From the NCBI RefSeq assembly GCF_900188345.1, contig NZ_FZOD01000077.1, positions 1-44,082 on the forward strand: DNA of 44,082 bases. Direction: 5' to 3'. Source of the stretch: Streptosporangium subroseum (lineage in GTDB: Bacteria; Actinomycetota; Actinomycetes; Streptosporangiales; Streptosporangiaceae). Shown here in pieces: positions 16,239 through 25,220 of this stretch; the stretch's first letter is position 1; every line of letters begins with the position of its first letter. The notes under the pieces were generated by a model, which worked only from the letters and a program-made list of their open reading frames with translations, made no database searches and had not been told where the DNA came from. The position numbers and the translations under genes are program-made.

Positions 16239-17042
16239 TCAGATAGTGAGGAGGAAGGCTTCCATGGCGGTTCGCAAGCTCACGGGGTCTTCGAGGTGGA
16301 GGTCATGGCCGGCGGCGGGAACCCGGACCACTGTCGTCGAGGGACGCTGTCGGACCATCCTCTCGACATCCCGGGAAGGGATGATGCCGTGTTCGGCGAG
16401 TACGACCAGCGTGGGACAGCGCACCTGAGCCCATTCGGTCCAGAAGGGCCTTTCGGCGTTCTCCTTCAATGACGCGACCATCACGTCACGGTCGAACCGG
16501 GCATGCCAGCCGTCCGCCCGTGACTCCAGACCATCCGCCCACCCGAGGCCGACCGGACCACCCCCGAAGAACTCGGCCGCAGCGGCGTGGGAAGCGAAGG
16601 GAAGAGGCCAGGTGTCCAGCCACCGCCCGATCCTCGCGGGACCGTCGGGATCGGGATCGCCCGGAGCCGCCTCCACCAGGACCAGCGCCCGGACCAGGTC
16701 AGGGCGGGCCGCCGCGACCAGCATCGCGGTGTGCCCGCCCAAGGATTGCCCCACCAGGATGACGGAGCTTGACCCCAGCGTCTCGACGACGGCGACGGCA
16801 TCGTTGACGTAGGCGTCCCGTGAGGTGTCGGCCGGGCGTCGCTCGCTCAGCCTGTGGCCTCGCTGGTCCAGAGTGACGACGCGGTGTCCTTCCCGCAGCC
16901 ACTCGACGGTTGCGTCCCACTCTCCGCAGTGACCCGCCAGACCGTGCAGCAGCAGTACGGCCGGTCCCGGTCCGCCGTAGTCCCGGCCTACCAGCCTGAC
17001 CCCGTCGCGGACGACCGTGAATTCCGACCACACGTTGCCCAT
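16239..17042 (-). CDS. Alpha/beta-fold hydrolase
   Basis: ATG 17042 (or GTG 17048) gives 267 residues. Oxyanion HG at 33-34 (LLLHGLAGHCGEWD), nucleophile elbow GQSLGG with S100, acid in VVLAEHGIIPSRD near 225, and base H in AAGHDLHLEDP near 248. This is a complete catalytic set of the alpha/beta-hydrolase family (esterase, haloperoxidase or lactonase type). Cytoplasmic; no signal peptide. Substrate unknown. The longer frame to 17141 has basic, low-complexity residues and is unlikely to be translated. Confidence 0.85.
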   Translation of the reverse strand: MGNVWSEFTVVRDGVRLVGRDYGGPGPAVLLLHGLAGHCGEWDATVEWLREGHRVVTLDQRGHRLSERRPADTSRDAYVNDAVAVVETLGSSSVILVGQSLGGHTAMLVAAARPDLVRALVLVEAAPGDPDPDGPARIGRWLDTWPLPFASHAAAAEFFGGGPVGLGWADGLESRADGWHARFDRDVMVASLKENAERPFWTEWAQVRCPTLVVLAEHGIIPSRDVERMVRQRPSTTVVRVPAAGHDLHLEDPVSLRTAMEAFLLTI

Positions 17043-17228
17043 CCTCACCGTGAACCTGCCTGAATGTAGGACGTCGGATCCAGCAGAGTACGGGCCGCCC
17101 GCACCATGGCAACGGTGACAGCGACGCCGGCCACTGCCCACACACGGCGGCAGCCGTACGGGACCGCTGATCTCAGGGCGGCGAGGGGGACCAGGGTGGT
17201 TGTGCTTGAAAGCGAATGATCGCTCCTG

Positions 17229-17283
17229 CTGCCGTACAGAAACCCGTACAGCAACACCGCCTTACACGATCGCACGCCACCGA
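17229..17283 (+). repeat. 55-bp dispersed repeat, copy 3
   Basis: Third copy of the repeat at 7816 and 11764, with a few substitutions. GTACAGAA at 17234 and GTACAGCA at 17246 keep the 12-bp spacing. No convincing tRNA fragment follows, although TTGACCATCGTGGGAGG at 17318 is in the place where the other copies have one. Confidence 0.8.
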
Positions 17284-17506
17284 CCCACATCAGCCATCCG
17301 AGCGGGGCGAGACGCCGTTGACCATCGTGGGAGGCGCGACCGTGCCGCGCGACCCCGAACTCCCGGGAGAGCGAGAGCACGCGCGGCAGGAACGCTCCGG
17401 GCGGATACGTGCGACTCAGGATGCGGCGCTCGAACTCGGCCGCGCCGCGCCGGTAGTGCGGCCCGGCTGCGTCGCCACAACGGGGGTCAGCCTACGTCGT
17501 GACCCC

Positions 17507-18724
17507 TCACTTCTTCGCGCCGGAGCCGGTCACGACCGTCATCGGCCCGGACTCGACGGTGCTCGACGTCCCGTCGGCCCACGTGCCGGTCACCTGGACG
17601 GTCACCGTGTCGCCGAGGTACTTTCCCACGAGGTGGAACCGCGACCCGGTCGCGCCCGCCACCGGCTTGCCGTTCACGAGCCACTGGTAGCTGAACTTCG
17701 CATCCGGGGTCCACGTGCCCGGGTCGGCCGTCACGAATCCGCCGACCTTCGGCGAGCCCTTGATGACCGGCGTGCCCGGCAGCTCCAGCCGATAGTGGTA
17801 GAAGGTGACGTTGCTGGGACCGTTCGGCTCCGGCTGCTCCCGGTTGAGGATGTTGAGGGTCAGACCGTCCGGTGTCTCCAGGAGCGACAGGCCTTCGACC
17901 TCTTGAGCGTAGGGAACCTTGAGATTGAAGAGCACCTGGACCTCGCCGGTCGTCAGGTTGGCGCGGGAGATGTTCTTCCCCGCGTCGTTCGAGGCGAAGT
18001 ACATCCAGCCGTCATGGATCTTGCCGCCCTGGGCCTGGTCGACCGTCTGCGACAGCGGGATGTATCTGTTGAACGTCCAGTCGCGCAGGTTGTAGACGGC
18101 GATTTCCGTCGCGTTGCCGTAGGCCATGCCGTAGGCGAGGCCCTTGTCCGTGTCGACGGCCACCCAGCTTGCGATGTCCTGCACGCCGTGCGGCGGCTTC
18201 AGGGCAGCGGCCTGGCCGGTGAAGCTCAGATCGGCGGCGTTGTAGACGGCGAACACCGGCGTGTCGTAGCGGCCGCCGGTGACCGTATCGCGCGTGCTGG
18301 TGTCGAGTGAGATGTAGAGCTTGCCGTTGGCGTAGTCGATGTCGCCGATGTGGTTCAGGCCTTTGTAGGCGAACGGCGAGGGGTTGGCCAATTCGGACGG
18401 AATGGCCGGCGAGCGCTTGAAGATGGTGTTGTACTGCATGTCCGTGATCTCCAGCCCGTTGCTGCTGGAGAAGTACCAGTGAGTGCCGTCAGTGGTGACG
18501 CCCTGGCCGCGCGAGCTCTCGGCCTCGCCGGTGAACACGTCCTTGCCGATGAGCTTCCACGTCTCGACCGCCTGCGCGGGTGCCGCCTGCGCAGGTGTCG
18601 CGTGCGCGGGTGCTGCATGCACAGGTGCCGCCGCCGCGGGTGCCGCCTGCGCGGTTGCCACCGCCGCGGCCGCGCCGACCAGGGCGAGCCCGGCGATGAA
18701 ATTCCTTCTGGCGAAACTTCCCAA
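17507..18724 (-). CDS. Tat-exported beta-propeller protein with Ig-like C-terminal domain
   Basis: 405 residues from ATG 18724. The N-terminus FARRNFIAGLALVGAAA carries a twin-arginine motif and hydrophobic core, followed by an Ala/Pro/His repeat linker (residues about 27-52). Residues about 55-300 contain propeller-like strands (GQGVTTDGTHWYFSSSNG, DYANGKLYISLDTS, VAVDTDKGLAYGMAYG), as in secreted proteins that scan a surface or bind a ligand. Residues about 315-400 (PKVGGFVTADPGTWTPDAKF...YQWLVNGKPVAGATG) are an Ig-like domain common in actinomycete cell-surface proteins. Function unknown; no active site recognised. Confidence 0.75.
   Translation of the reverse strand: MGSFARRNFIAGLALVGAAAAVATAQAAPAAAAPVHAAPAHATPAQAAPAQAVETWKLIGKDVFTGEAESSRGQGVTTDGTHWYFSSSNGLEITDMQYNTIFKRSPAIPSELANPSPFAYKGLNHIGDIDYANGKLYISLDTSTRDTVTGGRYDTPVFAVYNAADLSFTGQAAALKPPHGVQDIASWVAVDTDKGLAYGMAYGNATEIAVYNLRDWTFNRYIPLSQTVDQAQGGKIHDGWMYFASNDAGKNISRANLTTGEVQVLFNLKVPYAQEVEGLSLLETPDGLTLNILNREQPEPNGPSNVTFYHYRLELPGTPVIKGSPKVGGFVTADPGTWTPDAKFSYQWLVNGKPVAGATGSRFHLVGKYLGDTVTVQVTGTWADGTSSTVESGPMTVVTGSGAKK
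18571..18660 (-). repeat. 15-bp imperfect tandem repeat in the secreted-protein gene
   Basis: About six units of the type cctgcgcgggtgccg, encoding Ala-Pro-x-(His/Gln)-Ala on the minus strand. It forms a flexible linker between the signal peptide and the propeller. Repeats of this kind vary in number by slippage. Confidence 0.7.
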
Positions 18725-18786
18725 GACGACTCCATGTGATCCGCCGGCGGACGACCCGTGTCCGCCGTGTCGGTTTAAGTCCTATA

Positions 18787-19016
18787 AGGGGGAGTTTGCG
18801 CCGCCACGGCGGCAGTATGACCGCGCAGTGACGTTTTCTCGCTGGTTCAGCTGATCCGATGGTGTTCGAGGACAGGCCGTGCAGATACCGCAGCGGCAAC
18901 ACCTCGGTGATGCGCGGGGTCTTACGCGCCCACGGCGGCAGGATGGATGAGGAAAACCGCTGCCGCTCGCCCTGATTCTCGTTGAGCGGCTTACGGGGTA
19001 GCCGCAGAACTTGCAT
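18787..19016 (-). pseudogene. IS256-type transposase N-terminal remnant
   Basis: The minus strand at 18846-19016 encodes LRLPRKPLNENQGERQRFSS, then ILPPWARKTPRITEVLPL and YLHGLSSNTIG, the conserved block of IS256-like (mutator-type) transposases. Sequence before and after is in other frames or missing. A second, partial version of the ILPPW..RK segment lies at 18789-18825. No inverted ends or catalytic DDE residues are present, so it is dead. Confidence 0.7.
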
Positions 19017-19197
19017 GGTTGCAGCCGGCCGGGGCCCGCGAGCAGTGACACTGCCTTGTCCGGGCCGGTGCACCGTGGACCTTGATGTCTCACGTGCCGG
19101 GTGTAGGACGCCCGAGGGAAGACGATCCTGGCTTGCGGCGAAGGATGGGTGATCGTAGCTACCATCCGGAAGGCAGGCTTATGTCGGAGATAAGGAC

Positions 19198-19770
19198 TTG
19201 ATCGCCGAAGTGGGCGAACAAGTGACCGACGCCGAACTCGTCGCCCGGTATCGGCGCAACCCTGACCTGTTCACCACCGTGCACGACCGCTACTACCGCG
19301 ACATCTACCTGTATGTGGCGGGTCGGCTGGACGCGCAGATCGCCGAGGACATCACGGCCGAGACGTTCCTGCTGGCCTTCGACAAGCGCGACCGGTTCGA
19401 CCCGGAACGCGGGGGCCTGCGGCCCTGGCTGTTCGGCTTCGCCACCAATCTGATCGCCAGGCACCGGCGCAAGGAGAAACGCCACTACAGGGCGCTGGCC
19501 CGGCTCGGCCCGGAACCCGTTGTAGAAGGCCACGAGAACCAGGTCGTCGACTCCGTCGCTGCTCAGCGCATGCAGCCGCACCTGGCGAAGGCACTCGCCG
19601 CGTTGTCCGGCGGCGAGCGCGATGTTCTGCTGCTCGTGGCCCTGGGCCAGCTCAGCTACGACGAAGTGGCCCAGGCGCTCGGCATCGCCGCCGGCACGGT
19701 GGGCTCCAGGCTCAGCCGAGCGCGCGTGAAAATCCACGCTCTCATCGACAAGGAGACCGCCCATGGATGA
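19198..19770 (+). CDS. ECF RNA polymerase sigma factor
   Basis: Region 2 runs from about residue 10 to 80 (LVARYRRNPDLFTTVHDRYY, then DITAETFLLAFDKRDRF) and region 4 from about 130 to 185 (LAALSGGERDVLLLVALGQL, then ALGIAAGTVGSRLSRARVK). Start TTG 19198 has GGAGA at -7; GTG 19210 or 19222 (MTDAELVARY) are alternatives. It overlaps the next gene by eight bases, so both are made together. Such pairs with a CU044_5270-type protein are frequent in actinomycetes, where the partner probably acts as anti-sigma or signal protein. Confidence 0.88.
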   Translation: MIAEVGEQVTDAELVARYRRNPDLFTTVHDRYYRDIYLYVAGRLDAQIAEDITAETFLLAFDKRDRFDPERGGLRPWLFGFATNLIARHRRKEKRHYRALARLGPEPVVEGHENQVVDSVAAQRMQPHLAKALAALSGGERDVLLLVALGQLSYDEVAQALGIAAGTVGSRLSRARVKIHALIDKETAHG

Positions 19771-20611
19771 CCTGAACGCACTCGCCACCCTGCTGACCAA
19801 GCCTGAGCCGCCCGCTGAGGCGATCACTCGCAGCAGAGGCCGACTCCAGGACCGGATGCGAGGCCGCGCGCGGCGGCGGATCGGGTGGCTTGTACCCGCG
19901 CTCACCCTGGCCACCGCCGCCGCGGCGGTCGTCGCCGTGCTCGTCACGGGCGTGATCAAGCCCGCCGGCGTACCCACCTCAGGCAGGGAGGTGCTGCTCA
20001 TGGCCGCTGCCAGCGCGGAACGCACGCCCCAAGGCTCCGGGACCTACTGGCACGTCAAACGTGAGGTGCGGGATGTGGACAGTTCGCGTCAGGAGAGCTG
20101 GATCACGCGCGACGGCCGGCGCTGGTCCGTGGGGGATCCGGGCAACCCTCCCGGCGTCGTCGTACCAGACCCGGACCCGCTCATGCTCAAGGGAGCCGAG
20201 GTGAGCATCGAGGACCTCGAAAGGCTGCCGGCAGATCCCGAGGCGTTGAAAGCGCGGCTCACCGGGCTTCAGGGGCGTGAGAGCGCCATGACCGCATCTG
20301 AGCAGCGAGGTGACCCTCTCTTTTCGCTTGTCACGCTGATCTCGGAGTTGCCGACGCCGCCGGAGGTCCGTTCCGCAGCGTTCCGGGCACTCGCCACGAT
20401 TCCGGGAGTCGAGAGCACGGGCGCGGTCGAAGGCGGGCAGGAGCTGCGGTTTCCCGATCCTGATATCGGGTGGGAGATCAAGCTGGTCGTCGATCCCGAG
20501 ACCGCTCAAGTGACGCGCACCACCTATCTCCCCGGCAACGACGGAAGCGTGATGTTGAGCGAGAGATTCATCTGGGTGACCGCTGGCTGGACGGACCAGC
20601 CTCCTCGGTAA
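19763..20611 (+). CDS. CU044_5270-family membrane protein, sigma partner
   Basis: 282 residues. The N-terminal 38 residues are cytoplasmic and basic near the end (RGRARRRIGW). One membrane helix at about 40-63 (LVPALTLATAAAAVVAVLVTG) follows, then a large extracytoplasmic domain with WHVKREVRDVDSSRQESWI, typical of this family. The gene overlaps the sigma gene by 8 bases. Likely role: hold or release the ECF sigma factor at the membrane, or respond to envelope stress. This role is inferred from position. Confidence 0.75.
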   Translation: MDDLNALATLLTKPEPPAEAITRSRGRLQDRMRGRARRRIGWLVPALTLATAAAAVVAVLVTGVIKPAGVPTSGREVLLMAAASAERTPQGSGTYWHVKREVRDVDSSRQESWITRDGRRWSVGDPGNPPGVVVPDPDPLMLKGAEVSIEDLERLPADPEALKARLTGLQGRESAMTASEQRGDPLFSLVTLISELPTPPEVRSAAFRALATIPGVESTGAVEGGQELRFPDPDIGWEIKLVVDPETAQVTRTTYLPGNDGSVMLSERFIWVTAGWTDQPPR

Positions 20612-20703
20612 CGCCTGAGCCGACGGCGGCCGGAGACCTCGCCGCATCCCGCTTCCACGCACTGGGGGCCTTGCTATATGAGATCGCTAAGCAGGAGAGG
20701 TCA

Positions 20704-22228
20704 TCACAGGTGTCGGGGGAGGGTCATCGGGGCGAGGCCGAAGTCGGCGAGTACGGCCTCGTCACGGAGGGGCGTGGTCCCCGCCCGCGAGCACCATGGT
20801 CCGCGCCGTCTGGTAGCGGCAGCCGGCGGCATCGAACGTCGCCGCGGTGGCGAGCAGCTTCTCCCGGTCACCAGCGAGCAGTGCTTCGGCCCGTTCCACG
20901 ATGGCGCCGGCGACCTGGTTGCCGGCTGTGATGGTCCGGGCGTCGGCCAGGCGATTGCGGGCGTCGGGGCTTCCGGCGAGTACGGCGGTTTCGGCGCGTA
21001 GCGCCACGTACCAGTGGAGCCAGATCCAGGTGACCCACTTCCAGACCTCGCCGGGCTCGGGCGCCATTCGCTCCAGGGCCTTCTCGGCTTGCCCGCGGTG
21101 GAGCATCCTCATCGCGTCGAAGACGGCCCCGTATCCGTAGGTGCGCTCCGGTGAGTCGCCGAGCTGATCCGAGACCGCCCGCCATTCGCGCGCGGCGTCG
21201 TGATCGTCACGGAGGTCGTGGATCATCTCAACCGCTGCTGCCGCTGGGCCGAGGGCCGACGTGGCCGGGCGGCCGGCTCGCTGCCACGCGTCGAGGAACA
21301 GGGTGCTGCCGGTGACCACCTCGTCGACGTTGCCCGCCAGCGCGTCGGCGACCAGCAGCCAACTCGTGGCACGGTGGCCGACCTCGGCCAGCGACGGATG
21401 CTCGGCGAGCTGTCGTGCCCACCGGCGGGCGCCCAGCAGATCCCCCGAGCCGAGGCTGGTCTGCGCGGCCATGCCGAGCGCGTCGATCAGCTCGTGGGTG
21501 CCGATCGGAGTACTCGGTGTGGAGGAGAGCAGCATGATCCGGCGCCGGGCCGTGGCGGCGGTGCCGAAGGTGTCCCCGGCCCAGCTCTGGGCGGTGATGA
21601 GCGCGTCGAACGCGGCGGACTCGATGAGCGGGTCGCCGGTACGGCCGGCGAGCTCGACCGCCCGCTCGGCGCGCGCGATCGTTTCCGGCACGGCGTTGTC
21701 GGATGGGCCCTGAGCGGCACCGAAGGCGTCGGTGAGCACCCCGGCCTCGGCCAGCGCCACCGCCGCCTGGGCAGCCGGATCGTCGCCGGCCAGTTCCCGC
21801 GCCCGGGTGATCAACTCGATCGCCTCCTGCGGGCGCGGGATTCTCACGAACGTGCTCGAGAATCGGTAGGCGTTGGTGACGGCGGTCGCCAGGTCGGCGG
21901 CGGCACCGGCGTTGTCCCCTGATCGAAGGGCGGCGTCGGCAGCGGCGCGGTGCAGGCGGTACATGTCATCACCACGCGTCCGGCAGCCGGCCACGGCCGC
22001 GGCGTGCCTGAGCATCGACGCGATGGCGGCAGCGTCGGTCGTGAGCGCGGCCGCCTGCTCATAGCGCTGCTGGGACTCGCCGACCAGGTTGCGGGTGAAT
22101 GTCAGCTCCGCCAGGTGTCGGGCCAGTCCGTACGCGGCCGCGCGCTGCTCCTGCTCGTTCGCCGCCCACGCCAGGGCGGCGCGGAGGTCGGCGGCCACCG
22201 CGTCGAACCGGGCCCGCCATCTACTCAC
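20704..22228 (-). pseudogene. Helical-repeat part of a large LuxR/AfsR-like regulator, beheaded and frameshifted
   Basis: A 488-codon frame from GTG 22228 to 20762 is made of helical TPR-like repeats (GLARHLAELTFTRNLVGES, RRWARQLAEHPSLAEVGHRA, YGYGAVFDAMRMLHRGQAEK). In relatives, as I recall them, this block follows an ATPase domain. The ATPase is absent: an in-frame stop lies at 22289-22291 and unrelated sequence abuts. At the other end, removing one C from the CCCC at the HAPP codons restores a conserved-looking end (DEAVLADFGLAPM) with its stop at 20704. So both ends look damaged. A truncated protein could still be made. Confidence 0.65.
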
Positions 22229-22410
22229 GTCGTTTCGCCGCCAAGAACGCGGGTGTCTCTCCCGACGGAACCGGATCCCACCGGCTTGTCATCGAAAGCG
22301 ATGCCGGAACCTTCACCGACCCGGATGGGTTCGAGTGGGAGGCCGCCTCGGCCTCACACGGGTGGCCAGGGTTTGTACCGGCACTGGCGCAGCCGGAAGT
22401 AGACCGATGA
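22229..22410 (+). pseudogene. C-terminal fragment of a glyoxalase/VOC-like protein
   Basis: From the point where the regulator begins on the other strand, the plus strand encodes GVSPDGTGSHRLVIESDAGT followed by FTDPDGFEWE, the C-terminal strand pattern of VOC (glyoxalase/bleomycin-resistance) proteins, to TGA 22408-22410. The N-terminal half is missing. Both this gene and the divergent regulator lack their 5' parts exactly at about 22229, pointing to one deletion across their shared promoter. Confidence 0.5.
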
Positions 22411-22781
22411 GCGTCCCGGACCTCGGCGAATCCTCCCGCCCGCACCTTCGACCGGAGCATCCGTGACACTTCGGAGCGGCTCGAGCGGATCGTAGACGCC
22501 GAGGTCGCCACCGCGGCCTGGGCGGCCTGCCCTACGCGGACCGTTGGCGCAAACGGCATCGGGGGCGACGGCGACCGCTGCCGGGGAGCGGTCGACCGCG
22601 GCCCAGCCGTTGGCCGGGATGCAGTAACCGCGCTCGCGGCCTTGGAGGGGGAGCCGCAGGCTCGGGTCTTGCCCTCCACCGTGATCGAGTGACCGCCAGG
22701 TGGCGGCCGCAATCGTGGCCGCGTTCAGCAGATCTTCACTGTGATTTGCGACGCTAGGACGATCATGGAAATGATGTCCGG
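22411..22781. other. Intergenic region, possibly decayed coding sequence
   Basis: 370 bases of high GC with overlapping frames on both strands and no ribosome site. No family is recognised in any frame. It may be debris from the deletion at 22229. The MFS gene promoter should lie near its right end. Confidence 0.4.
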
Positions 22782-24062
22782 ATGACCACCCCCGGCTCAT
22801 TACGATCGCGGCGGTTCCTGATCTTCAGCCTCGCCGCCGCCACTCTCACCATCGCTTTTATGTTCGCCAAGCCGGCCCTGCTGCTAGACGGTCCGCAGTC
22901 AGCGATGGATTTTCGCAATGTGGTCGTCCTCGACTGGGCCGCAGAGAATCTCGTGCCTGTTCTGTTGGGGCTGCCCCTCGGAGTGCTGATTGACCGAGTG
23001 CGGCGCCGTCGGTCCGTCCTGGTGGTGATGGCCCTGCTGGGGATGGTGGCGGTGGCCTCCGTCACGGTGGCAGACGGTCTGGGCGCGGCCGGCGGGCCGC
23101 ACGCCCTCGCGGTGATGACGGTGATGGCCGCTCTGGCAGCGGTGACACCGGTCGGCCAGGACGCCTACCTGCCGTCCATCGTCGGGCGTGGACGCCTGGT
23201 TCCGGCGAACGCGTTGCTGTCGGTGTTGCCGCAGGCCCTCCTTCTCGGTCTGGCAGCGATTCTGTCCTTACTGGACGGGAGCGAATTCGCGTTTCTGGTC
23301 GTCGTCAGCGTGGCGATGGCCGGGGCGACGTTGCTGTTTCGCGGCGTCGACGCCACCGAGGCGCCACCGCCTCCCAGGGCGGGGCTGTGGCGGGAGATGG
23401 CGGAGGGGATCCGCTTCACCGCGAAGCAACCGGTGTTGCGAGCGATCACCCTGTATCTGGTGGTGTCGGCACTGTTCGCGGAACTCGTCGACGAGGCGAC
23501 GGACGAGGCACGGAACGCGGTGATGGACGCGGCGGAGAGAGACGCGTCACTGAGCGAGTTCTACTGGTGGTCGGTCACGGTGCCGCTCTACAGCGCGCCT
23601 TTGCTGGGGGCGTTGCTGTCCGTGCTGCTCCACCGGAGGCTCGGCGCCTTCCGGCTGGCCTGGTGGGCCGTGCTGGTGAGCCAGCCGTTCATCCTGCTGC
23701 TCGCGCTGTCCGGTACGGACTGGGGACAGCTCTGGTACACGATCGGAGAGTTCGTCCCGTTGACCGGAACGATCGTCGTCGCCATCGCTCTGCTCAGCCA
23801 CCGCCAGGCGATCACGCCCGAACGGCTGCTCGGCCGGGTGGGCGGACTGCTACTCGGGCTTACCGGCCTAGCCGACATCCTGGGAAACCTGCTGGGGGCG
23901 CCCGTCCACTGGCTCGCCGAGTTCGGCGGCTCCACGCCCACACCGCTGGTCCTACTCCCCGGCCTGGCCCTCGCCACGTTCGCCACGCTCGCCGCCGCCG
24001 TCCCACTACTGAGAGCCCGACACCTCGCGGCCGATCCGGTCCTGGAGACGACCACCGGATAA
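22782..24062 (+). CDS. MFS transporter
   Basis: 426 residues with about 12 hydrophobic segments. The motif-A-like loop between helices 2 and 3 reads LPLGVLIDRVRRRRSVLVVM at about 63-82. A second domain begins near 205 (GIRFTAKQPVLRAITLYLVV). The pattern matches DHA-type drug/metabolite exporters of actinomycetes. Substrate unknown. No regulator is adjacent. Ribosome site weak (TCCGG). A terminator directly follows. Confidence 0.85.
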   Translation: MTTPGSLRSRRFLIFSLAAATLTIAFMFAKPALLLDGPQSAMDFRNVVVLDWAAENLVPVLLGLPLGVLIDRVRRRRSVLVVMALLGMVAVASVTVADGLGAAGGPHALAVMTVMAALAAVTPVGQDAYLPSIVGRGRLVPANALLSVLPQALLLGLAAILSLLDGSEFAFLVVVSVAMAGATLLFRGVDATEAPPPPRAGLWREMAEGIRFTAKQPVLRAITLYLVVSALFAELVDEATDEARNAVMDAAERDASLSEFYWWSVTVPLYSAPLLGALLSVLLHRRLGAFRLAWWAVLVSQPFILLLALSGTDWGQLWYTIGEFVPLTGTIVVAIALLSHRQAITPERLLGRVGGLLLGLTGLADILGNLLGAPVHWLAEFGGSTPTPLVLLPGLALATFATLAAAVPLLRARHLAADPVLETTTG

Positions 24063-24087
24063 GGCCTCGGCGTCGGCGAGGCCTTTT
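24061..24087 (+). terminator. Terminator of the MFS gene
   Basis: AAGGCCTCG at 24061-24069 pairs with CGAGGCCTT at 24077-24085 around a 7-base loop and is followed by TT. The stem begins within the TAA stop. Confidence 0.75.
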
Positions 24088-24135
24088 GATGCGGAACTGC
24101 TCGCCGAAGCGAGTGAATCAGCGATCGCCATCCAA

Positions 24136-24395
24136 TTACTGATTCAGCCGATCGAGTGCTGCCTTCGTTTCTGGGTTTGGGATCTGCGCGTAGATGTCCG
24201 TAGTCATCGATATCTGCGAGTGCCGCAGAATGCGCATCGCCACCCGGGGGTGAACGTCGAGCACGGCCAGGAGTGAGGCACAAGTGTGCCGGGTGTCGTG
24301 ACGCGGATGTTGGGCACGTCCGCCTTGCGTCAGTGCGCCTCGAAGGCGCGGTTGAAGTTGCCCTGAGCAGGGCAGACGCCACTGGTGAAGCATAT
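24136..24395 (-). pseudogene. Tyrosine integrase C-terminal remnant with two lesions
   Basis: The minus strand encodes HDTRHTCASLLAVLDVHPRV and then ILRHSQISMTTDIYAQI, the catalytic H-x-x-R / H / Y core of actinomycete phage-type integrases, to a normal end (ALDRLNQ). Upstream, NFNRAFEAH is followed by an in-frame TGA and, after RKADVPNIRV, a one-base deletion shifts the frame into HDTRH. No N-terminal or arm-binding domain remains. Confidence 0.85.
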
Positions 24396-24740
24396 GCCAT
24401 TGCTTATGGAGCGTCAGATGGTGTTTTCCTCGGGAAATGAATGATTGGCGTCGAGTTCTTGGAGGCCACGCTGGCAGACGGCCCACTGGATATGGTCGCT
24501 AGCAGCATTGGCAAGAATGACGCTCGCGACGATGTCCTCGTGACACGGGGGAGTGCCGTGCTGGCTGCAACCGCCCTGGGCACCCGTGCTGTTCGGGTTC
24601 TTGTACCAGGCCGAGGGCTGAGGGACGAGGATTTGTACTACGTGTGTCTTCACGTCCCCGAATTTACGAAGTCGCAGCGCTGGTAGCAACGAATTGGACG
24701 AGACCGGTAGATAGACGTTCCCTCATAAGGTGGATCGCCG

Positions 24741-24803
24741 TGCAATGACTCGCCCTCTTCGACCTGGAACACACTCGTGAACCTGGATGAGGAAGATCCA
24801 GCG
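24741..24803 (+). pseudogene. Decayed 5' end of a HAD-hydrolase gene
   Basis: The start GTGCAA...CTCTTCGACCTGGA..., then AACCTGGATGAGG, aligns with the first 20 codons of the intact HAD gene at 7134 with small indels and substitutions. Even the bases before the start (aaggtggatcgcc against agggtgggttgcc) match. It stops abruptly after about 65 bases. Confidence 0.7.
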
Positions 24804-24884
24804 GACGCCTACGCGCTCTGTGACGCCAAAAGGCAAAGGCAAGGAGATTCCTCTCCCTGCCACTACCAAGATATAGCGCACCGG

Positions 24885-24903
24885 GGGGCTTGCGGCAAGA
24901 CCC
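24885..24903 (+). promoter_or_regulatory. Rifamycin-associated element (RAE)
   Basis: GGGGCTTGCGGCAAGACCC is, apart from one base, the 19-bp imperfect inverted repeat known as the rifamycin-associated element upstream of rifamycin-inactivation genes in actinomycetes. It lies 76 bp before the glycosyltransferase fragment and about 335 bp before rph. In known cases the element makes these genes inducible by rifamycins. Confidence 0.85.
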
Positions 24904-24960
24904 GGGTCGTGGCGCAGAATCGTCGGCCGAGGCCACAACCTGCGGAAACGGGGGCACGAC

Positions 24961-25095
24961 GTGCGGGTGTTGTTGTCGACGGATGGGGGACGCGGTGACG
25001 TCGAACCAGTGGTGGGACCGGCGGTGCGCTTGCGGGCGTTCGGGGCGGAGGCTCGGGGGTGCGCGCCGCCGGACTGGGCGGAGCGGCCGGCCGGC
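24961..25095 (+). pseudogene. N-terminal fragment of an Rgt-like glycosyltransferase
   Basis: GTG 24961 begins MRVLLSTDGGRGDVEPVVG, then AVRLRAFGAEARGCAPPDWA, the N-terminus of GT-B macrolide/rifamycin-type glycosyltransferases (usually MRVLLSTYGSRGDVEP). Homology stops at about 25095; the frame runs on into unrelated sequence. The catalytic and nucleotide-sugar domains are absent. Its place right after the RAE fits a former rifamycin glycosyltransferase (rgt) gene. Confidence 0.75.
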
Positions 25096-25220
25096 TCGTC
25101 AGAGGGAAGGCGACCAGGGATGAGGACGTACGCGACAAGAGGCTCGACAGAGCTTGGGACGCAGGTGACCCGACCAACCAGTGCGGTGCGACGGAGCACG
25201 GCTGCCTCGGAGGTATCGCA

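Noticed and set aside
17318..17345. Possible third tRNA fragment after repeat copy 3
   Set aside because: TTGACCATCGTGGGAGG lies near the expected place but no anticodon or T arm can be folded.
17216..18310. 364-codon plus-strand frame opposite the secreted protein
   Set aside because: The minus-strand reading has a Tat signal and propeller strands; this frame is a shadow.
24441..24686. 81-codon plus-strand frame between the integrase remnant and the HAD fragment
   Set aside because: Sensible composition but no ribosome site, no recognised family and surrounded by debris; too weak to call.
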